This document shows, in pieces, positions 44,355-57,412 of a stretch of 64,000 nucleotides of DNA. Source of the stretch: Perkinsus olseni. Taxonomy: Eukaryota > Perkinsozoa > Perkinsida > Perkinsidae. Made by a program: the position numbers and the translations under genes. The notes under the pieces are model-generated. The model worked only from the letters and a program-made list of their open reading frames with translations, made no database searches and was not told where the DNA came from. Each line of letters starts with the position of its first letter. Positions within the stretch are counted from its first letter, which is position 1. Location of the stretch: NCBI GenBank assembly GCA_013115135.1, contig JABANP010000068.1, forward strand, positions 1 through 64,000, read 5' to 3'.

Positions 44355-46978
44355 TCATCCCTGGCCTTGATCGTCTGAGTCACCCCCTTCCAGTGCCGCC
44401 AATAGGTCGTCCTCGTCGACAGTTAGGCCTCCTACGAACCCTTCCTCACTGCTGCTGTCCACAGTTGCCTCCGCAGCTGACACAGCGTCTGTGGTGGCTA
44501 GGAGGTCGTTGGGCTTGTGCCGAGGGCTCATATCGCCGTCACTATCATGGGGGTCTTTAGCGTACAGTTGTGGTGCTTGCCAGTGGACTCGCATGGGGGT
44601 CGACTCCATCACGCTCAGCTTGAACGGCCCGAACTGAGGAAGAATCCAAGCTCATCCCATTGCCCTTCACCGATTCACCGTCACTTTGGGTCGTTGCCAA
44701 GTAGCCAAGGCATGTAAAAGATACCACACATGGACGACTGGGACGCCCATGGCCATCGCCTGCTGAGCCTTCCTGGTCTCCAGATTGCTCGCTATGAGAA
44801 CGTCTATCGGCGGACCTGAGGCACCAGATCAGTGTCCGTCTACAGTCCGGTTGGGGCCTACTAGACGATCCGTTGGCTGCGACAGAGCCTATATCCGACA
44901 CAACGGTAGCCCCCAGTCTATGCAACAGCCGTATCACTGGATGCTGGGAAGGATCCCAATAGTTGCTAGGCACCAGTCCGGATAGCGCGACTCGAAGACC
45001 CTAAAGGAGATGCCGTTACGCCTTGAAGGGGTTGCACCCTCACCTCCAGCGTCTGCTCCTCGAATGGCCGGTATAATTGGACGAACATCCAACTTGTCCG
45101 CATCCAGATCGTCGCCAACACTGAGGGCAACGCCTTTCGAAAGGAGCATATCTTAGGTTGAAGCATGTACCTGGTAGCGAGCTGCGCCGCTGCGTAGGTC
45201 CGGGCATGGATATTTCTGAGCATCTCCGTCACATAATGCAGCTGCTTATCCGACTCCGCCATCTCGAGCCACTTCCGGTCCCTAAAAAGCCCCAATGACC
45301 TCCTCTAAGGGCAAGAACCGTTGTATACCGTGGCGGTGCTCCTTCCTCAGGAGGCGTCGGAGCTGCCGAACTACTGGCGTCAGCTGGATGATGATACTCA
45401 GCCAATGGGGCCATCGCCCGCTTGCCGGAGCCCGCTGCGATGATCGCGTTCAACTGACCTGCTCGACAAGGGATAGGTACGGGATTGACGGGAGAGCCAT
45501 CATCACCTTCGAGAGAGACTCGGAGCCTCTCCGAGTCCGGGAAGAAAACATACGGAGTGACTTTGATGAGGCTGTGTTCGTTGTCCTTGGGCTCCCATAC
45601 ATCATCACGGTCATCGACTATCACAGCTAAGCGATGGTTCGACGGGAATATCTTCGACAGGGTCTGGGAGATCAGCAACGTCACCGGAAGCAGAGGTAAT
45701 GACTATCACCTTGCACGTGAGAGTAGATTGTGTAACACGGGCGATCAACCGAGGGGGCGCTGAGAACAGCAGTACGCTGACCACCGGTAGCCACCGCTAC
45801 TCGCCTACAGCCAAAATATCGGCAGGTGGGATCCAGCGCCTTCAGTAGTCGTACGGCATACTCTCGAGTGCCGTGGGTGTATAGGTAAAGCTCATAGAGG
45901 GGGTGGATGTCCTCGAGGAAGGTGTAACTACACAGCAGCAGCCTGGGGCTGGGATGATGAACCCCACCCTATTACAATCCAGGCCTGAGCTTGAGGTAGC
46001 AGCACGTGGCTGTTTTGGAGCCGCTTCCGATGAAGAACTGGTAGACCTGGCGAGGCTCGAGAGACTCACCACAGACGCCCGAAGGTACAGCTCCTCACCT
46101 TGCCCTCATCAAGCCTGCCGCTGTCCTTATTCGGAGCTAGGTTATAGCACGTCACATCTGATGAAGCACGATGCGAGCAGGAACTAGGCCGCAGTACACC
46201 ACCGACCAGGAAATAGGAGATCCACCCTCTTATTAGTAACGTGAAGGATGGTATGGTCGATGTCAAGAACAGCTACGAGCCTCCTGGAGGCAGCTAATGT
46301 ACGTATAGTAGAAGATTCTAGGGAAGCAGCGAGGGCCTGATGAGAGTGGCACAGGGGATCCGAACGAGACAGAGCAGCACTTATCCTACAGCAGACACTC
46401 TGATACCGTCATCGGCGCTGAGGAACTCCGTCGCATAGTAGCCGCCCCTCTGGAGAGCCTCACGGCGCTCTGACAGCAGGACCAGTCTACGAGGATTCGA
46501 CGGCTGGAGTTACTACCCTCATCACTGTCAACAGACTCTTCTCCGACGTCCAGGCAATCGCCTTCGTCGGAGAGGTCATCCTCGTCCATCGACAGGGGGT
46601 CATCCTTCCAGGCGTTGACCCCTGACCCTGCGCTGTGGGCTGGCCCAGATGAGCCTCCCTCTCCAAGCTTGGCTCTGTCGACGATAGCACAGCAATTGGC
46701 ACACATCCCTTGCCAGACGAGATCATGAGGGCACTGAAGAGGGGCAGCTGCTGCCCACAAACGACCCTCAATATGACCATCACTACCTCCTCCGGCTCCA
46801 CCCTTATCGCCTGCCGCTTCGAAGGCGAACTTCCTTCTAGTTTGTCCATCAGGCCCATACCAACTTTCCGCTTACTCCCCCCGTCTTTCGATGGCAATGG
46901 CGGTGGCATAATGCCTTCCCCACCATCGTCCTTAGCTGGCATACCGCTGGATGATGAAGATGAGGAGGAGGACATCAA
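44355..46978 (-). CDS. FCP1-type RNA polymerase II CTD phosphatase
   Basis: Removes phosphates from the Ser-Pro sites of the Pol II C-terminal domain. From the minus strand ATG at 46976-46978 a Ser-rich start leads to CPHDLVWQGMCANCCAIVDR (the N-terminal FCP1 module C.H.....G.C..C). The HAD/FCPH catalytic motif RLVAVLDIDHTILHVTNKRV is near 46230-46275, with DxDxT = DIDHT. Then come ELYLYTHGTREYAVRLLKAL with DPTCRYFG (compare YTMGTR.YA....LDP), LSKIFPSNHRLAVIVDDRDD with VWEPKDNEHSLIKVTPYVFF, a helical AESDKQLHYVTEMLRNIHAR, DVRPIIPAIRG and a BRCT start (HPVIRLLHRLGATVVSDIG). The C-terminus is acidic (VDEDDLLAALEGGDSDDQG), as in FCP1, where it binds TFIIF. Multiple introns; the frame between the N-terminal low-complexity part and the Cys module is uncertain. 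Confidence 0.88.
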
Positions 46979-47232
46979 GGGAAGGTCACTCTGGTGATGG
47001 TGGCATCAACACTGCCAACAGAGCACACGCTACCACCCACCAGCCAAGCCGGCTCACGCCATTCGGACTACTCCAGGCATCAACTTGATAATGAAACGAT
47101 ATGAATTGAAGCTGAAACTGTAGTCTGGCCGTGCCCAGGCGGAATCAAGGGGCAGTGGCGTCAGACTTCACATGAAATTAATAGTTCACAAAAGCAATAG
47201 TGTCCTATGCAAAATTAAGCACCCTCGTCCAG
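46979..47232. other. Short intergenic spacer
   Basis: About 250 bp between the FCP1-like gene and the end of the mitochondrial carrier gene, both on the minus strand. AT-richer than its surroundings; no ORF or RNA gene seen. It should hold the promoter of the phosphatase gene. Confidence 0.5.
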
Positions 47233-48556
47233 CTACCGCGGGCTGATCTCCACCCCCAACACTTCTTGCCGTACCAGCTCGTAAACGTAGAAGTTGATAC
47301 CAACCGCCGGTATCACTTTAATTAGCTCGGGGATCTTGAAAAGAGAATTTACAGAAAGGAAGCTCACCACACTCTCCCCTTTACTACCAGTCCCCGATAC
47401 AGGCCTCGGATCGACTCCGATTTGACGATCTCCCTAGCTACTGCCAAAAAACTGGGCGCCGCGACCCCCACGCACATCTGCTGCCGCCGACGGATGAGGT
47501 CAAGGGGGAATATAATCATTGAAGCCGTAGAGCCTAGAGGAATATCTCCTCACAGCACAGCGGATGAAAAGATACTACCCGCCATCGCACCGCACAGAAG
47601 GCTCGACAGCCAAGTGCCCCTCTGCTTGTCCGACGAGTTGAAGGAGCTCATGCCTAGCACTTGCCGGAATATCCATTTCTCCATCTCAATCGCCTTAACC
47701 TATACGACCATAAATCAGCACCGTCGGCCAATGGCAGTATTACCTGTAGTGTCTCGTATATGGCAAAGTTGAGCGCTATGTTTAGGCCTTGGCACCATAT
47801 GGTCACTCCTAGTCCTTTGAATAGAGAGCTCAGGCCTTCTGTCCGTGCGATTTCGCGAAGGGTTGGTATGATACCCCAATTCCGTATAGTGTCATTCGTA
47901 GCCAATCGGGTTCGGACCAAATCTAGCGGATACGTGACAACCTAGAGAGAAGTACGGCGCTCTCAATTGTCAAACTAATCTCTCGAGATTTGGTGAAAAG
48001 TTGGTATGAGGATGCGTGGTAGCCCATCTTACGTTAGCAGCACATCCCCCCACAAACCCGGCAAGGAATCTGCAGGATATCCCCGGATCCGTGGGAGTGG
48101 ACCAGTACGGCCGCATCAAGATTTTGGCCTTTTCATAGACGTAATAGTTTGATTGCACCATAAGGGAAACTTGTGTATCACCGACACCAAGTTGCCTGAG
48201 AGTTGAACGCAGGTATCTCAGGTCGATCCGTGCTGGATACGAATCAGGTCGTTGCACGGCACCTCCCACCGCTACTACCTCGCCACATACTAGCAACTCC
48301 CTCTTTCTCTAATATATTCTTCATCGTTCTATATATCGAGTCGTGTGGAGTGTACAGTCTTGGAGGCTCCCATTGAACTCACCTAAGGCTTCAATCACAA
48401 GATTCTTCCAACAAGGTTCCCTACCTGGTAGAGGATAGTCAGCCTGGACAGTGGAGCTGTCGCCGTCTTGGCCGTGGCACTACCACAGGACCCCCCTAGG
48501 AGGCTCGCCCATACCTTGTAGTCCGGCTGCGCGCTACTGGTGCCAGTGTTCGACAT
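47233..48556 (-). CDS. Mitochondrial carrier family (SLC25) transporter
   Basis: Inner-membrane six-helix solute carrier. ATG at 48554-48556: MSNTGTSSAQPDYKVWASLL, GGSCGSATAKTATAPLSRLT, ILYQV, the first repeat with signature P(L)SRL (usual PLERLK). Then KNILEKEGVASMWRG, YYVYEKAKILMRPYW and FLAGFVGGCAANV; after an intron VVTYPLDLVRTRLA (second PxDxVR signature) with IARTEGLSSLFKGLGVTIWC and GLNIALNFAIYETLQV; the third repeat LLCGAMAGSI ... FPLDLIRRRQQM, IVKSESIRGLYRGLVV and IKVIPAVGINFYVYELVRQE. Stop TAG 47233-47235. KTATAPLSRL and the third PLDLIRRRQQ signature resemble the CoA/nucleotide carrier branch (SLC25A16/A42/A24-like). Substrate is not assignable by eye. Confidence 0.88.
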
Positions 48557-48849
48557 TGATACCCTAGGGACAGTCGCGGGAAGAATATCGCTTGTCAACA
48601 AAAATCTTGCGTTCTTACATTTCCTCAACGCACGACAGCGCACATTGAATTGAGCGGGCAGACATCTTCCACAAGCGAATCTTTCTCCGCGAATGACGTC
48701 GGCTTCGACTTCCCGTATCGAGGAGTCTCTTCCTTTCACGGACACTCGGTCGCGGGTGCTGGGGGTAGGACTTCCCCTGTAGGAAGTGTGGAGGTGGTGT
48801 ATCTTAGGTTGAAGACAGGACTTTAGGGACATTCAACGCTGGGGGACGA

Positions 48850-49984
48850 CGATCCAGTAGTACCTTCAAAGGCCGCAACCCTCAGGGCGAGTAAGATCAG
48901 CTGCGTGCCGCATAGGGACCCACAGGAGCAGCAGATACGACAGCAGCGAGCAGGCCCTTCCCGAGCACCATGAGTGCTTCCCCTACACGGTGAAGGGTCA
49001 GCATATTCTACACTCCAGCTGCCAGGAAACCAGGGGGCCCGCCGAGCACCATCGCAAGGCCGGTGCCTTGCCCCGGAACATCAACGGTAGGTGCGGGTGC
49101 CCTAGGGACGAGCTGATTACGACGACGGCATCGGGTATCAATGTCGTTCCGCACCCTTTTGGAAAGGGAGTCCTAGGCACCGGTTTGGGGTTTAACCCGA
49201 TTTCCCATGCTCTTGCTCGGTGTCTGGCATCTGGGCCGCTCTTAACTGTTACCTTGCAAGTCACACTGAGTTACTGACGGCAGCGCTTCCTACGAATTGT
49301 TCATTGCTCACTATTCGCTGTCCATCGCGGAATCACCACAGGCACTCGAATCACTGAGCCTTGGCCATATTGGTTTCTCTCCAGGTGACTGCACCATCAA
49401 GGATGATCTGAATATGTGGTACTACGGACACAATAGGAATTTCTATGGTGGCCATGTTGGCTCTTTCAATACAAAACTGTACCACCCAGAGGACATGCGA
49501 CAGTAGACGTTAGCCGTTGTTCGAGATGGCTCCTGTCTTTTTGTTTTTAACCCAACCGGCATCCCCTGTTCACCAAGCAGTTGTTAATCGAATTCTGTAT
49601 CAATGCATTCCTCATCTCTCCCGGTAGTGGACAGTTCAAAAGGCGCGCAGCCGAGCCGTCTGGCGGCCGGGGCGATGAAGGCTAGTGCATCGGTAGCTGA
49701 TATTGGTAAGGAGCATAGTGGAGGACCACAGCAATGTTGTCTGGGAAAGAGTAGGACAGCTGTGCCGCCAGCTTTCGTATGGAGCCAGTGGAAAACCAGG
49801 TGTATCTGCTCGAGAACTTGGTCTAGACTTCCTGCGGGCTCTCACTGAACAAAGCGGCCCTACGAGAGGCTTGGGGAGAACGAGGTGAGAAGGGCGGTTC
49901 TGTCTCCTCCAGTTCATCACTCCGGGTCGAAGCGGCGTACTTTCAGCGAATGCCGCGGAATGATCGAGCTCACTCACTGTAGAG
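48850..49984 (+). other. Unassigned region with short open frames
   Basis: Open pieces at 48990-49277 (CGCPRDELITTTASGINVVP, HPFGKGVLGTGLGFNPISHA), 49297-49506 (KDDLNMWYYGHNRNFYGGHV) and 49603-49888 (SSSLPVVDSSKGAQPSRLAA; another frame gives NVVWERVGQLCRQLSYGASG) have amino-acid composition unlike random sequence but match nothing I know. They could be one multi-exon gene upstream of PACRG, or long 5' exons of PACRG itself. Confidence 0.25.
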
Positions 49985-50987
49985 ATGGAGAATACGCTCT
50001 GGGCGTTCAGATTCACATCGTGGGGTCCTGGTCCGCCGAAAGCGGGCAGTACTCGCTGGCGACGGGATCTCAGATTGGAGAAGAAGTCCAGAATTTTCGA
50101 GTCGAGCGGGCATCCTGCAACGCAGTTCAAGAAGATGTACGAGCGAGGGGATCTCCCCGTTATGATCAAGCATGGTGAGCCGGAAAGTCGTTAGTGGTTG
50201 AGTGAAATTTTCTTACGATAAGCCTTCTGCCGGAGTCGAACCGACGACCTCCCGGCTTACTAAGCGGGTGCTCTACCAACTAAGCTAAGAAGGCTTGTTA
50301 TTCGCTTATTCGTACCGTATCAGGTGCCAGGAGCTATCTAGAATGGAAAGTGCCAATATCTAAGCTCGACTATCAGCATTTCCTGCCCGTGTTCGTCGAT
50401 GGTATGAGGGAGAAGAGTGAACCGTAAGCTGTAGGACCAGCTCACAGCAAATAGCAGTTTATTTTAGATACCGCTTTGTAGCTCGGGAGGGTTCCCTCAC
50501 GCTCCTCCGAGAAGGAAACGAGGCCAAGATATTATCAGCAGTCCCACAGCTAGTAGCCCCACTCAAGCAGGCCTTGAACACGAGGGACCCGGATACTGTG
50601 GTGAGCCTCTGAGCGTATGAGTTAGATCACGGTTCTCCTACGTTTGAAACCAGGTAAACACCCTGCACGTGTTACAGCTGCTGGCTAAAACATCCCCATT
50701 GGTCGGTGAGTCCTTAGTGCCCTATTATCGGCATCTCCTGCCGATTCTGAATATATTCAAGGCCAAGAAGCGGAATACGCGGGACTTGATGGACTATGCT
50801 CAACGGAAACAGGATTGGAGAAATCTAGGTCCGACCGACATTGTCTTGTCTCAAGCTCTGCGCTAAGACTCTGCCGACAGGTACTCTCATCGAAGAGACA
50901 TTGAACGTGCTGGAGTCCACTGGAGGCGAGGATGCGTTCGTGAATATCAAGTACATGGTGCCCACATACGAGAGCTGTGTCTATTGA
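49985..50987 (+). CDS. PACRG: PACRG (parkin co-regulated gene protein), axonemal inner-junction protein
   Basis: PACRG bridges A and B tubules at the doublet inner junction of cilia. From ATG 49985: [14 protein letters not shown], then [19 protein letters not shown] (compare FRKFYERGDFP), intron 50175-50323, [20 protein letters not shown] with FVDGMREK, intron, [36 protein letters not shown], intron, [40 protein letters not shown], intron, [35 protein letters not shown], stop TGA 50985-50987. The C-terminal [12 protein letters not shown] is nearly invariant in the family. Length close to 230 residues fits. The N-terminal start is the first in-frame ATG and might be extended by an upstream exon. 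The first listed intron hosts an antisense tRNA gene. Confidence 0.93.
50221..50294 (-). tRNA. tRNA-Thr (anticodon AGT), inside a PACRG intron
   Basis: Minus strand. The acceptor GCCTTCT pairs fully with AGAAGGC; the D arm is GCTTAGTTGGTAGAGC; the anticodon loop TTAGTAA contains AGT; the T arm is GTCGG-TTCGACT-CCGGC; the variable loop is AGGTC. The 5' anticodon arm is CCCGC but the 3' arm reads GCCGGG, one C too many (50254-50255 on the plus strand), giving a bulge or a sequence error. The discriminator base is T and there is no encoded CCA. A and B box promoters are intact, so Pol III transcription would run against PACRG. Confidence 0.93.
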
Positions 50988-51275
50988 ATTCGAATGAGAA
51001 CCATGAAACGTCCCGACAAAACTTGTTGTTCTTTTGATGTGCAACTCGGGGATGGCTTGTGTTAGTCTTTTTTGGCGGAGTGGGGTTCGACCGTTTTTTC
51101 CTAATGAAACGTCTTTGCCTAATCATAATAATTATCGATGACGTACTCACTCGTAACAGTGGAAAGGGCTGTACAAGTGAACGCACGAACTCTCCCGTGG
51201 ACTTCACAACACAACATGACTAGATCCTCGATAGCTATGAAACTCACTCGGTATCTTGACACTACCGCTGGAATC
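50988..51275. other. Spacer between convergent PACRG and Rpt2 genes
   Basis: About 290 bp holding both 3' UTRs. AT-richer, with no ORF, tRNA or repeat that I can support. Confidence 0.5.
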
Positions 51276-53337
<2,062 letters not shown>

Positions 53338-53715
53338 GCTTAGAGCAACTCAAATAAAGGATGGGAAAGTAAAGGGTGAAAAAACCTAAGCCGAGCAGGA
53401 TATCGCTCCGCGCAAGCTCCCGAACACAACCCTTCAATGCTGGTGAAACGCCGTTCTAGACCGGCAAATTGATCGTGTCCACCTCCGCACGTCAGTCGGA
53501 GAAAAAGGAGGTTCAAGCAGCGAAGCAGTCCTCTTGGGAGAATAAAAATGATACTGACCTCGTGGGGTCGCCAGAAACATAGCGACGGGTCGGCCCCTAT
53601 TGCTTTGCTATGTTACAACACTCTCTGTGATCGAAAATAACAGGACAGATACGACAGGGCCACATTAAATAAAGGGCTTGAACATTTACGTAGTGAGGAT
53701 GAGAAGGGGCCTTGA
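53338..53715. other. Spacer between Rpt2 and a membrane-protein gene
   Basis: Should carry the Rpt2 promoter (minus strand). A-rich pieces near 53390 and 53500; no ORF, tRNA or repeat seen. Confidence 0.5.
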
Positions 53716-55124
53716 CTATACTATCTCCATAACAGGGTCATATCTGTCGACAAGCCCTCCAGCAGCGGTGCTCTGACTCGACCCTCCCGAGCTCTCGCGT
53801 CTACTCCCATTGCTACCCGGATACCTATCCGCCTCATCTACGTAACTGCAAAGCAGACCACAGTCAGCTAGACGTTGCCACAGTAAGAAGAGGCTCACCT
53901 ATTGAAGGTCATGGTGCCCATACTCACACTGGCCAGGCTTCGGCTCGTTTTGAATCTAGCCTGAGAGTGAATGAGCTCTCGGCTCCGGACCTGAAATCAT
54001 GCACCAAGCGAATTGAAGAAGACTTAGTCGTCCGCCTACCTCCGAGAGCATCTCCTCCTGATGAGCGCGAAGCATCTTCGGCCACCACCTCCAAATGTAG
54101 GTCTGAGAAAGCGGACTACTGATAGTCACAGCGAACGCCCATCCTCACCTGGAAAAATAACACCAACACGAAGAGCACGAGGGCGATTATCGAATGCTTC
54201 AAACCGTATAAAAGGGCTCCTGAAAGGAAAACAACGGTAGCCGAGTGAATGGCAGTGGAAATTCGAGCACAAGCTTACGCGCCGCAACCCAAGCCGCAAA
54301 TGAGGCTCGTGGCGCTCGTGACGAACCAAAAGGCCGGCTCGCGGAAGAACATCCAGTAGCGACCCGACTTCAGATCCGCAACGAACCGGGGAAGCATAGG
54401 ATAAGGAATCTAAGGCGATGACTGAGCCGGAGGCGGTGGTGGACGGGTAACGACTACCTTATTGAATGCTAGACTACGAGCGTAGGATGCCGTAACACTA
54501 CAGAGGGCAGACAGCCCCGAAAGGCTCATAAAAGTGACGTACATGGGAGCAACAACCATAGCATAACCTTCTGAACGCTCCAGCCAATCGACTGACGGAA
54601 CCTGAGCAGCAACATGAACTTCACCTTCACCCACCGTTACATTACCATAAGCCCCGCGAAGGCGACTCCCATGAAGAGAGCGCTAGCTATTGCCAGCTGC
54701 TCAGAGTCATGGAGGAGCCTTTCTGACACCCACAATTGGGCCGGGCGCTGCGGAATACAGTCGTTGGCGAGCTCTATAACTTGCATCCAGCTCCTATAGA
54801 GTCACATCGTGAGGACACGCTGTGGTACCATCTGCCTTACCCAAAGCTGAAATCATCAAGGTTAGGACTGACCCTCGTTATAGCCGATTGAGTTGCTAAT
54901 AGAACCGACCTTCGCCTGAGAGAGAGGCCTTGAATTCACTTGCGGGCAAGGCAGCAGTACCGTCCTAAAGTCTTGTCCTGCTCAGAGTCGGCTGCTATCG
55001 AGTCCCCTGACCCGCCGCTCTCGAGGCCCCTATTGCCCGCTTCTCCCGTGTTCTCGATCGGGGGAGTGGGAGGGGTCCCGGTCCGTCGGGGAGGCGCCAG
55101 TCGTGGCTTCGACGGCAGTGACAT
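53716..55124 (-). CDS. Unrecognised four-TM membrane protein
   Basis: Minus strand ATG at 55122-55124. A Pro/Gly/Ser-rich cytosolic-looking start (SLPSKPRLAPPRRTGTPPTP) is followed by several exons: SWMQVIELANDCIPQRPAQL, then DSEQLAIASALFMGVAFAGL (TM1), WLERSEGY with AMVVAPMYVTFMSLSGLSAL (TM2), FVADLKSGRYWMFFREPAFW and FVTSATSLICGLGCGA (TM3), LLYGLKHSIIALVLFVLVLF (TM4), then YIWRWWPKMLRAHQEEMLSE, a basic linker and a Ser-rich tail ending DRYDPVMEIV. Stop at 53716-53718. Six or seven short introns give clean frames. No family recognised. The topology (a soluble N-terminus, two TM pairs and a charged C-terminus) is what can be said. Confidence 0.6.
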
Positions 55125-55389
55125 TAAAAACTCTACCGCAACCGGCTGATCCTGAGCGGGGCCTCTCGATAGTGGAAGTAAAGTAGCGCATCCAGTTCCT
55201 TCTCACAAGAGACCTCAGTACTAGGCCCATTATGAGCGATACCCTAGCTTATCCCAGGACCGTACACCTACGCACGGCGCTCACGACGCAGCTGGTAAGC
55301 CGGGTCAAATCACGCTTCACCCCCCAATCAGTAAGCGCCAAATCTCACTATTAACTCTTCACTCGCCCCCGGCGAGAACAAGAGTTACA

Positions 55390-55470
55390 GTCACCGGGGA
55401 TAGATCCGGGGACCTTCAGATTACCCATGTCATAATAATCTCGCTCTGGCGCGCGCTAAAGCAAATCAAT
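55390..55470 (-). pseudogene. tRNA-like remnant (weak)
   Basis: The minus strand contains TAGCGCGCGCCAGAGCGAGA, reminiscent of a D arm, a 6-bp stem AGATTA/TAATCT, the string GTAATCTGAAGGTC as in elongator tRNA-Met, and a T-arm-like CCCCGG-ATCTAT-CCCCGG. The T loop lacks TTC, the loop between the stem arms is 12 nt and no acceptor partner is present, so it is not a functional tRNA as read. It could be a decayed tRNA copy or chance. Confidence 0.25.
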
Positions 55471-55551
55471 AGCTTAGATACATGTCTGCCACACAGAGCA
55501 GCGACCTCTAGCATCTCCCGCAGTTGATTAAAAGCTTTCTATCTTACTAAA

Positions 55552-56238
55552 ATGGTTCGCATGGCAGCTGATGTGTCCCAGGACTGGAACCCCGTGGTTC
55601 TCAGCAAGGGCCGGCCGAAGAACCCCGCCAGCAGGACTGCTGTGAACGACGCCAGGAGGTGCCACCAACTACCCTACTCGTGCGTCGGGTAGTAACAGTC
55701 TCTCGCCTCAGGACCGGTCAAGGCGTTGAAGTGACGGCCAAGTGGCGCGGTGGACAGAACATGAGCACCAAGGAGGGACTTCCTGCCAACGCCGCCAAGC
55801 TTGATCAGGACAACGCTGTAAGAGAGTTGGGCGATTTACGGTAGGCCTCTTCTCAAATTCGAGAATGTTACCAGAATTGAATGCGACTTCTCTTGAAATT
55901 TAAGCGAGGCAGTCTATTGAGCGCCCGGTTAAATTCCGTGGGAATAATCTCATCGCTGAGCTTGTAGGTGTACAAGCATGCCCACGTCAGTACGGAGTTC
56001 CGACACGCCCTGCAGCAAGCCAGGCTCGCCAAGAAGATGAGCCAGGCTGACCTAGCCAAGGCCATCAACGAGAAGCCTAGCGTCATTAATGAGTACGAGT
56101 ATCGTCCTTCGTAGCACTGGAATGCAACTTTTTTCTCCAGGTACGAGTCCGGTAAGGCAATCCCCTAACGGTGCCGTCGTGAGCAAGCTCAACAGGATTC
56201 TCGGCAGCCGCCTCCCCAGAGCTAAGGCGTCCAACTAA
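55552..56238 (+). CDS. MBF1: Multiprotein bridging factor 1 (MBF1/EDF1)
   Basis: Conserved coactivator and ribosome-collision factor. ATG 55552: VSQDWNPVVLSKGRPKNPAS, then RTAVNDAR; intron; GVEVTAKWRGGQNMSTKEGL, PANAAKLDQDNA; an intron of about 150 nt; VYKHAHVSTEFRHALQQARL, AKKMSQADLAKAINEKPSVI with NEYE (start of the Cro/C1 helix-turn-helix); a short intron; SGKAIP, then in the next frame NGAVVSKLNRILGSRLPRAK with ASN and TAA 56236-56238. The frame change is at ATCCCCTAACGG (56161-56172). Removing one C of CCCC restores the invariant GKAIPN, so it is almost certainly a one-base insertion. Promoter and 5' UTR lie in the spacer after 55125, which holds nothing else but a weak tRNA-like remnant. 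Confidence 0.95.
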
Positions 56239-56472
56239 ACTCAGTTCTAGGTGGTCTGTTAAGCGGAGATGACCTCCTTGTGGGTCCCGGCTCCAAACTG
56301 TACAGTTTCTATCATTATTGAGAAGCAATAAATAACGCTTACGAAGGCTCCCAACATTCACCTCTAAAGGCACCTTTGTACGCTCTTCTCTGATATCCCC
56401 CGCTCTTGCGTTGCTGCACAGTACCACCGTTAATAGTCATACCAGCTCACCACGGCAGTTGCATGAGGTTTG

Positions 56473-57239
56473 ATGGCGAGTAAAGAGTCAGCGGGTCCTT
56501 ACCTGCCCGTCTTTATCGAACCTCCTAGCCCCGAGGGCACCATCGCAACCGAAGCTCCCAGGCCCAAGGGCATCACCGTTCGAGAGCTCCTGGTGATCCA
56601 CCATACTGCCAGGTGAGCACTGAGGCCCCCTCTGACTGCTGTGATGGTAGTAGTAGGTTTATGAGGATCCACGGCGATCAAGCGGAGATAGCCTGTCGGC
56701 TGAACCCCGCGATGGAAGCCTACGTCCCCTTCCTCTCGCCCGAGCATCCCTATTATGCTTACTACTCGTACTGCTGTAATTCGATACCAGCGTTGAGACC
56801 ACAGGCGTAGGTACGTTAAGAGGTACAACTTGACGCTCAGCAAGGCCCTCGACGCCACGCCCGCGTACGAGTGTCTGCTGCCACCTGGATGGAAGGAACG
56901 AGATGCACAGCTGTGAGTCCTCCAGCCCAGCCGCGTCTGAGCAATCCCTCTCCCAGGGAGGAGTACCTTTCCGCTGTGCCTGGCGCGTCGACCCTCAACC
57001 AGCCATCGAAAGCGGCGAGGTACCGCCGGACACCGATAAGCGCATTAGGATGGTCTTCTGGCAGGTCAGAACAGAGTCCGTCCGAACCCGGCTCAGTGAG
57101 CATGAGCCTCACCTCGAGGAGCGCCGGGGATACGACTAGATTGCAGTTGCCTCGCGATTCCTCGCTCGCTGTAGCATTTAGCAGCCAGGACTTGGACGAT
57201 GAGGGAAAGATGAGCAACGACGGCGGGATGGTATCTTAG
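56473..57239 (+). CDS. SURP-domain protein (SWAP/SF3A1-type splicing factor)
   Basis: ATG 56473: MASKESAGPYLPVFIEPPSP with TIATEAPRPKGITVRELL; an intron splits the SURP domain, which reads LLVIHHTARFMRIHGDQAEI, NPAMEAYVPFLSPEHPYYAY, YSYC. The pattern hxxTAxFxxxxGxxxExxL...FLxPxxPYHxYYxxx is the Suppressor-of-white-apricot/PRP21 module found in constitutive and alternative splicing factors. Further exons give RYNLTLSKALDATPAYECLL, PPGWKERDAQL and a Ser/Arg-containing tail (SSGRSEQSPSEPGSVSMSLT) ending at TAG 57237-57239. At about 220 residues it is shorter than SF3A1 or SFSWAP, so it is either a minimal homologue or has unseen exons. The closest relative cannot be named. Confidence 0.7.
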
Positions 57240-57412
57240 GTCGAACCCCGGCCGAAATGGAACGACATTGATGCTAACTCGCCCATTTCGTATCAATTAG
57301 CAGCTTCCTGTCTCACTACCAGCGTTGAGTTAATAGGATGATGGGTCGTCTTATTGCGGCCCCCGCAGCTCGGGATTAACACCAGCCAACTCTAACAAAT
57401 CTTCCATCGAAA

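Noticed and set aside
56161..56172. Programmed +1 frameshift at CCC-TAA in MBF1
   Set aside because: Attractive because of known Perkinsus mitochondrial frameshifting, but similar extra bases occur at many unrelated codons and inside a tRNA gene, so an insertion error is simpler.
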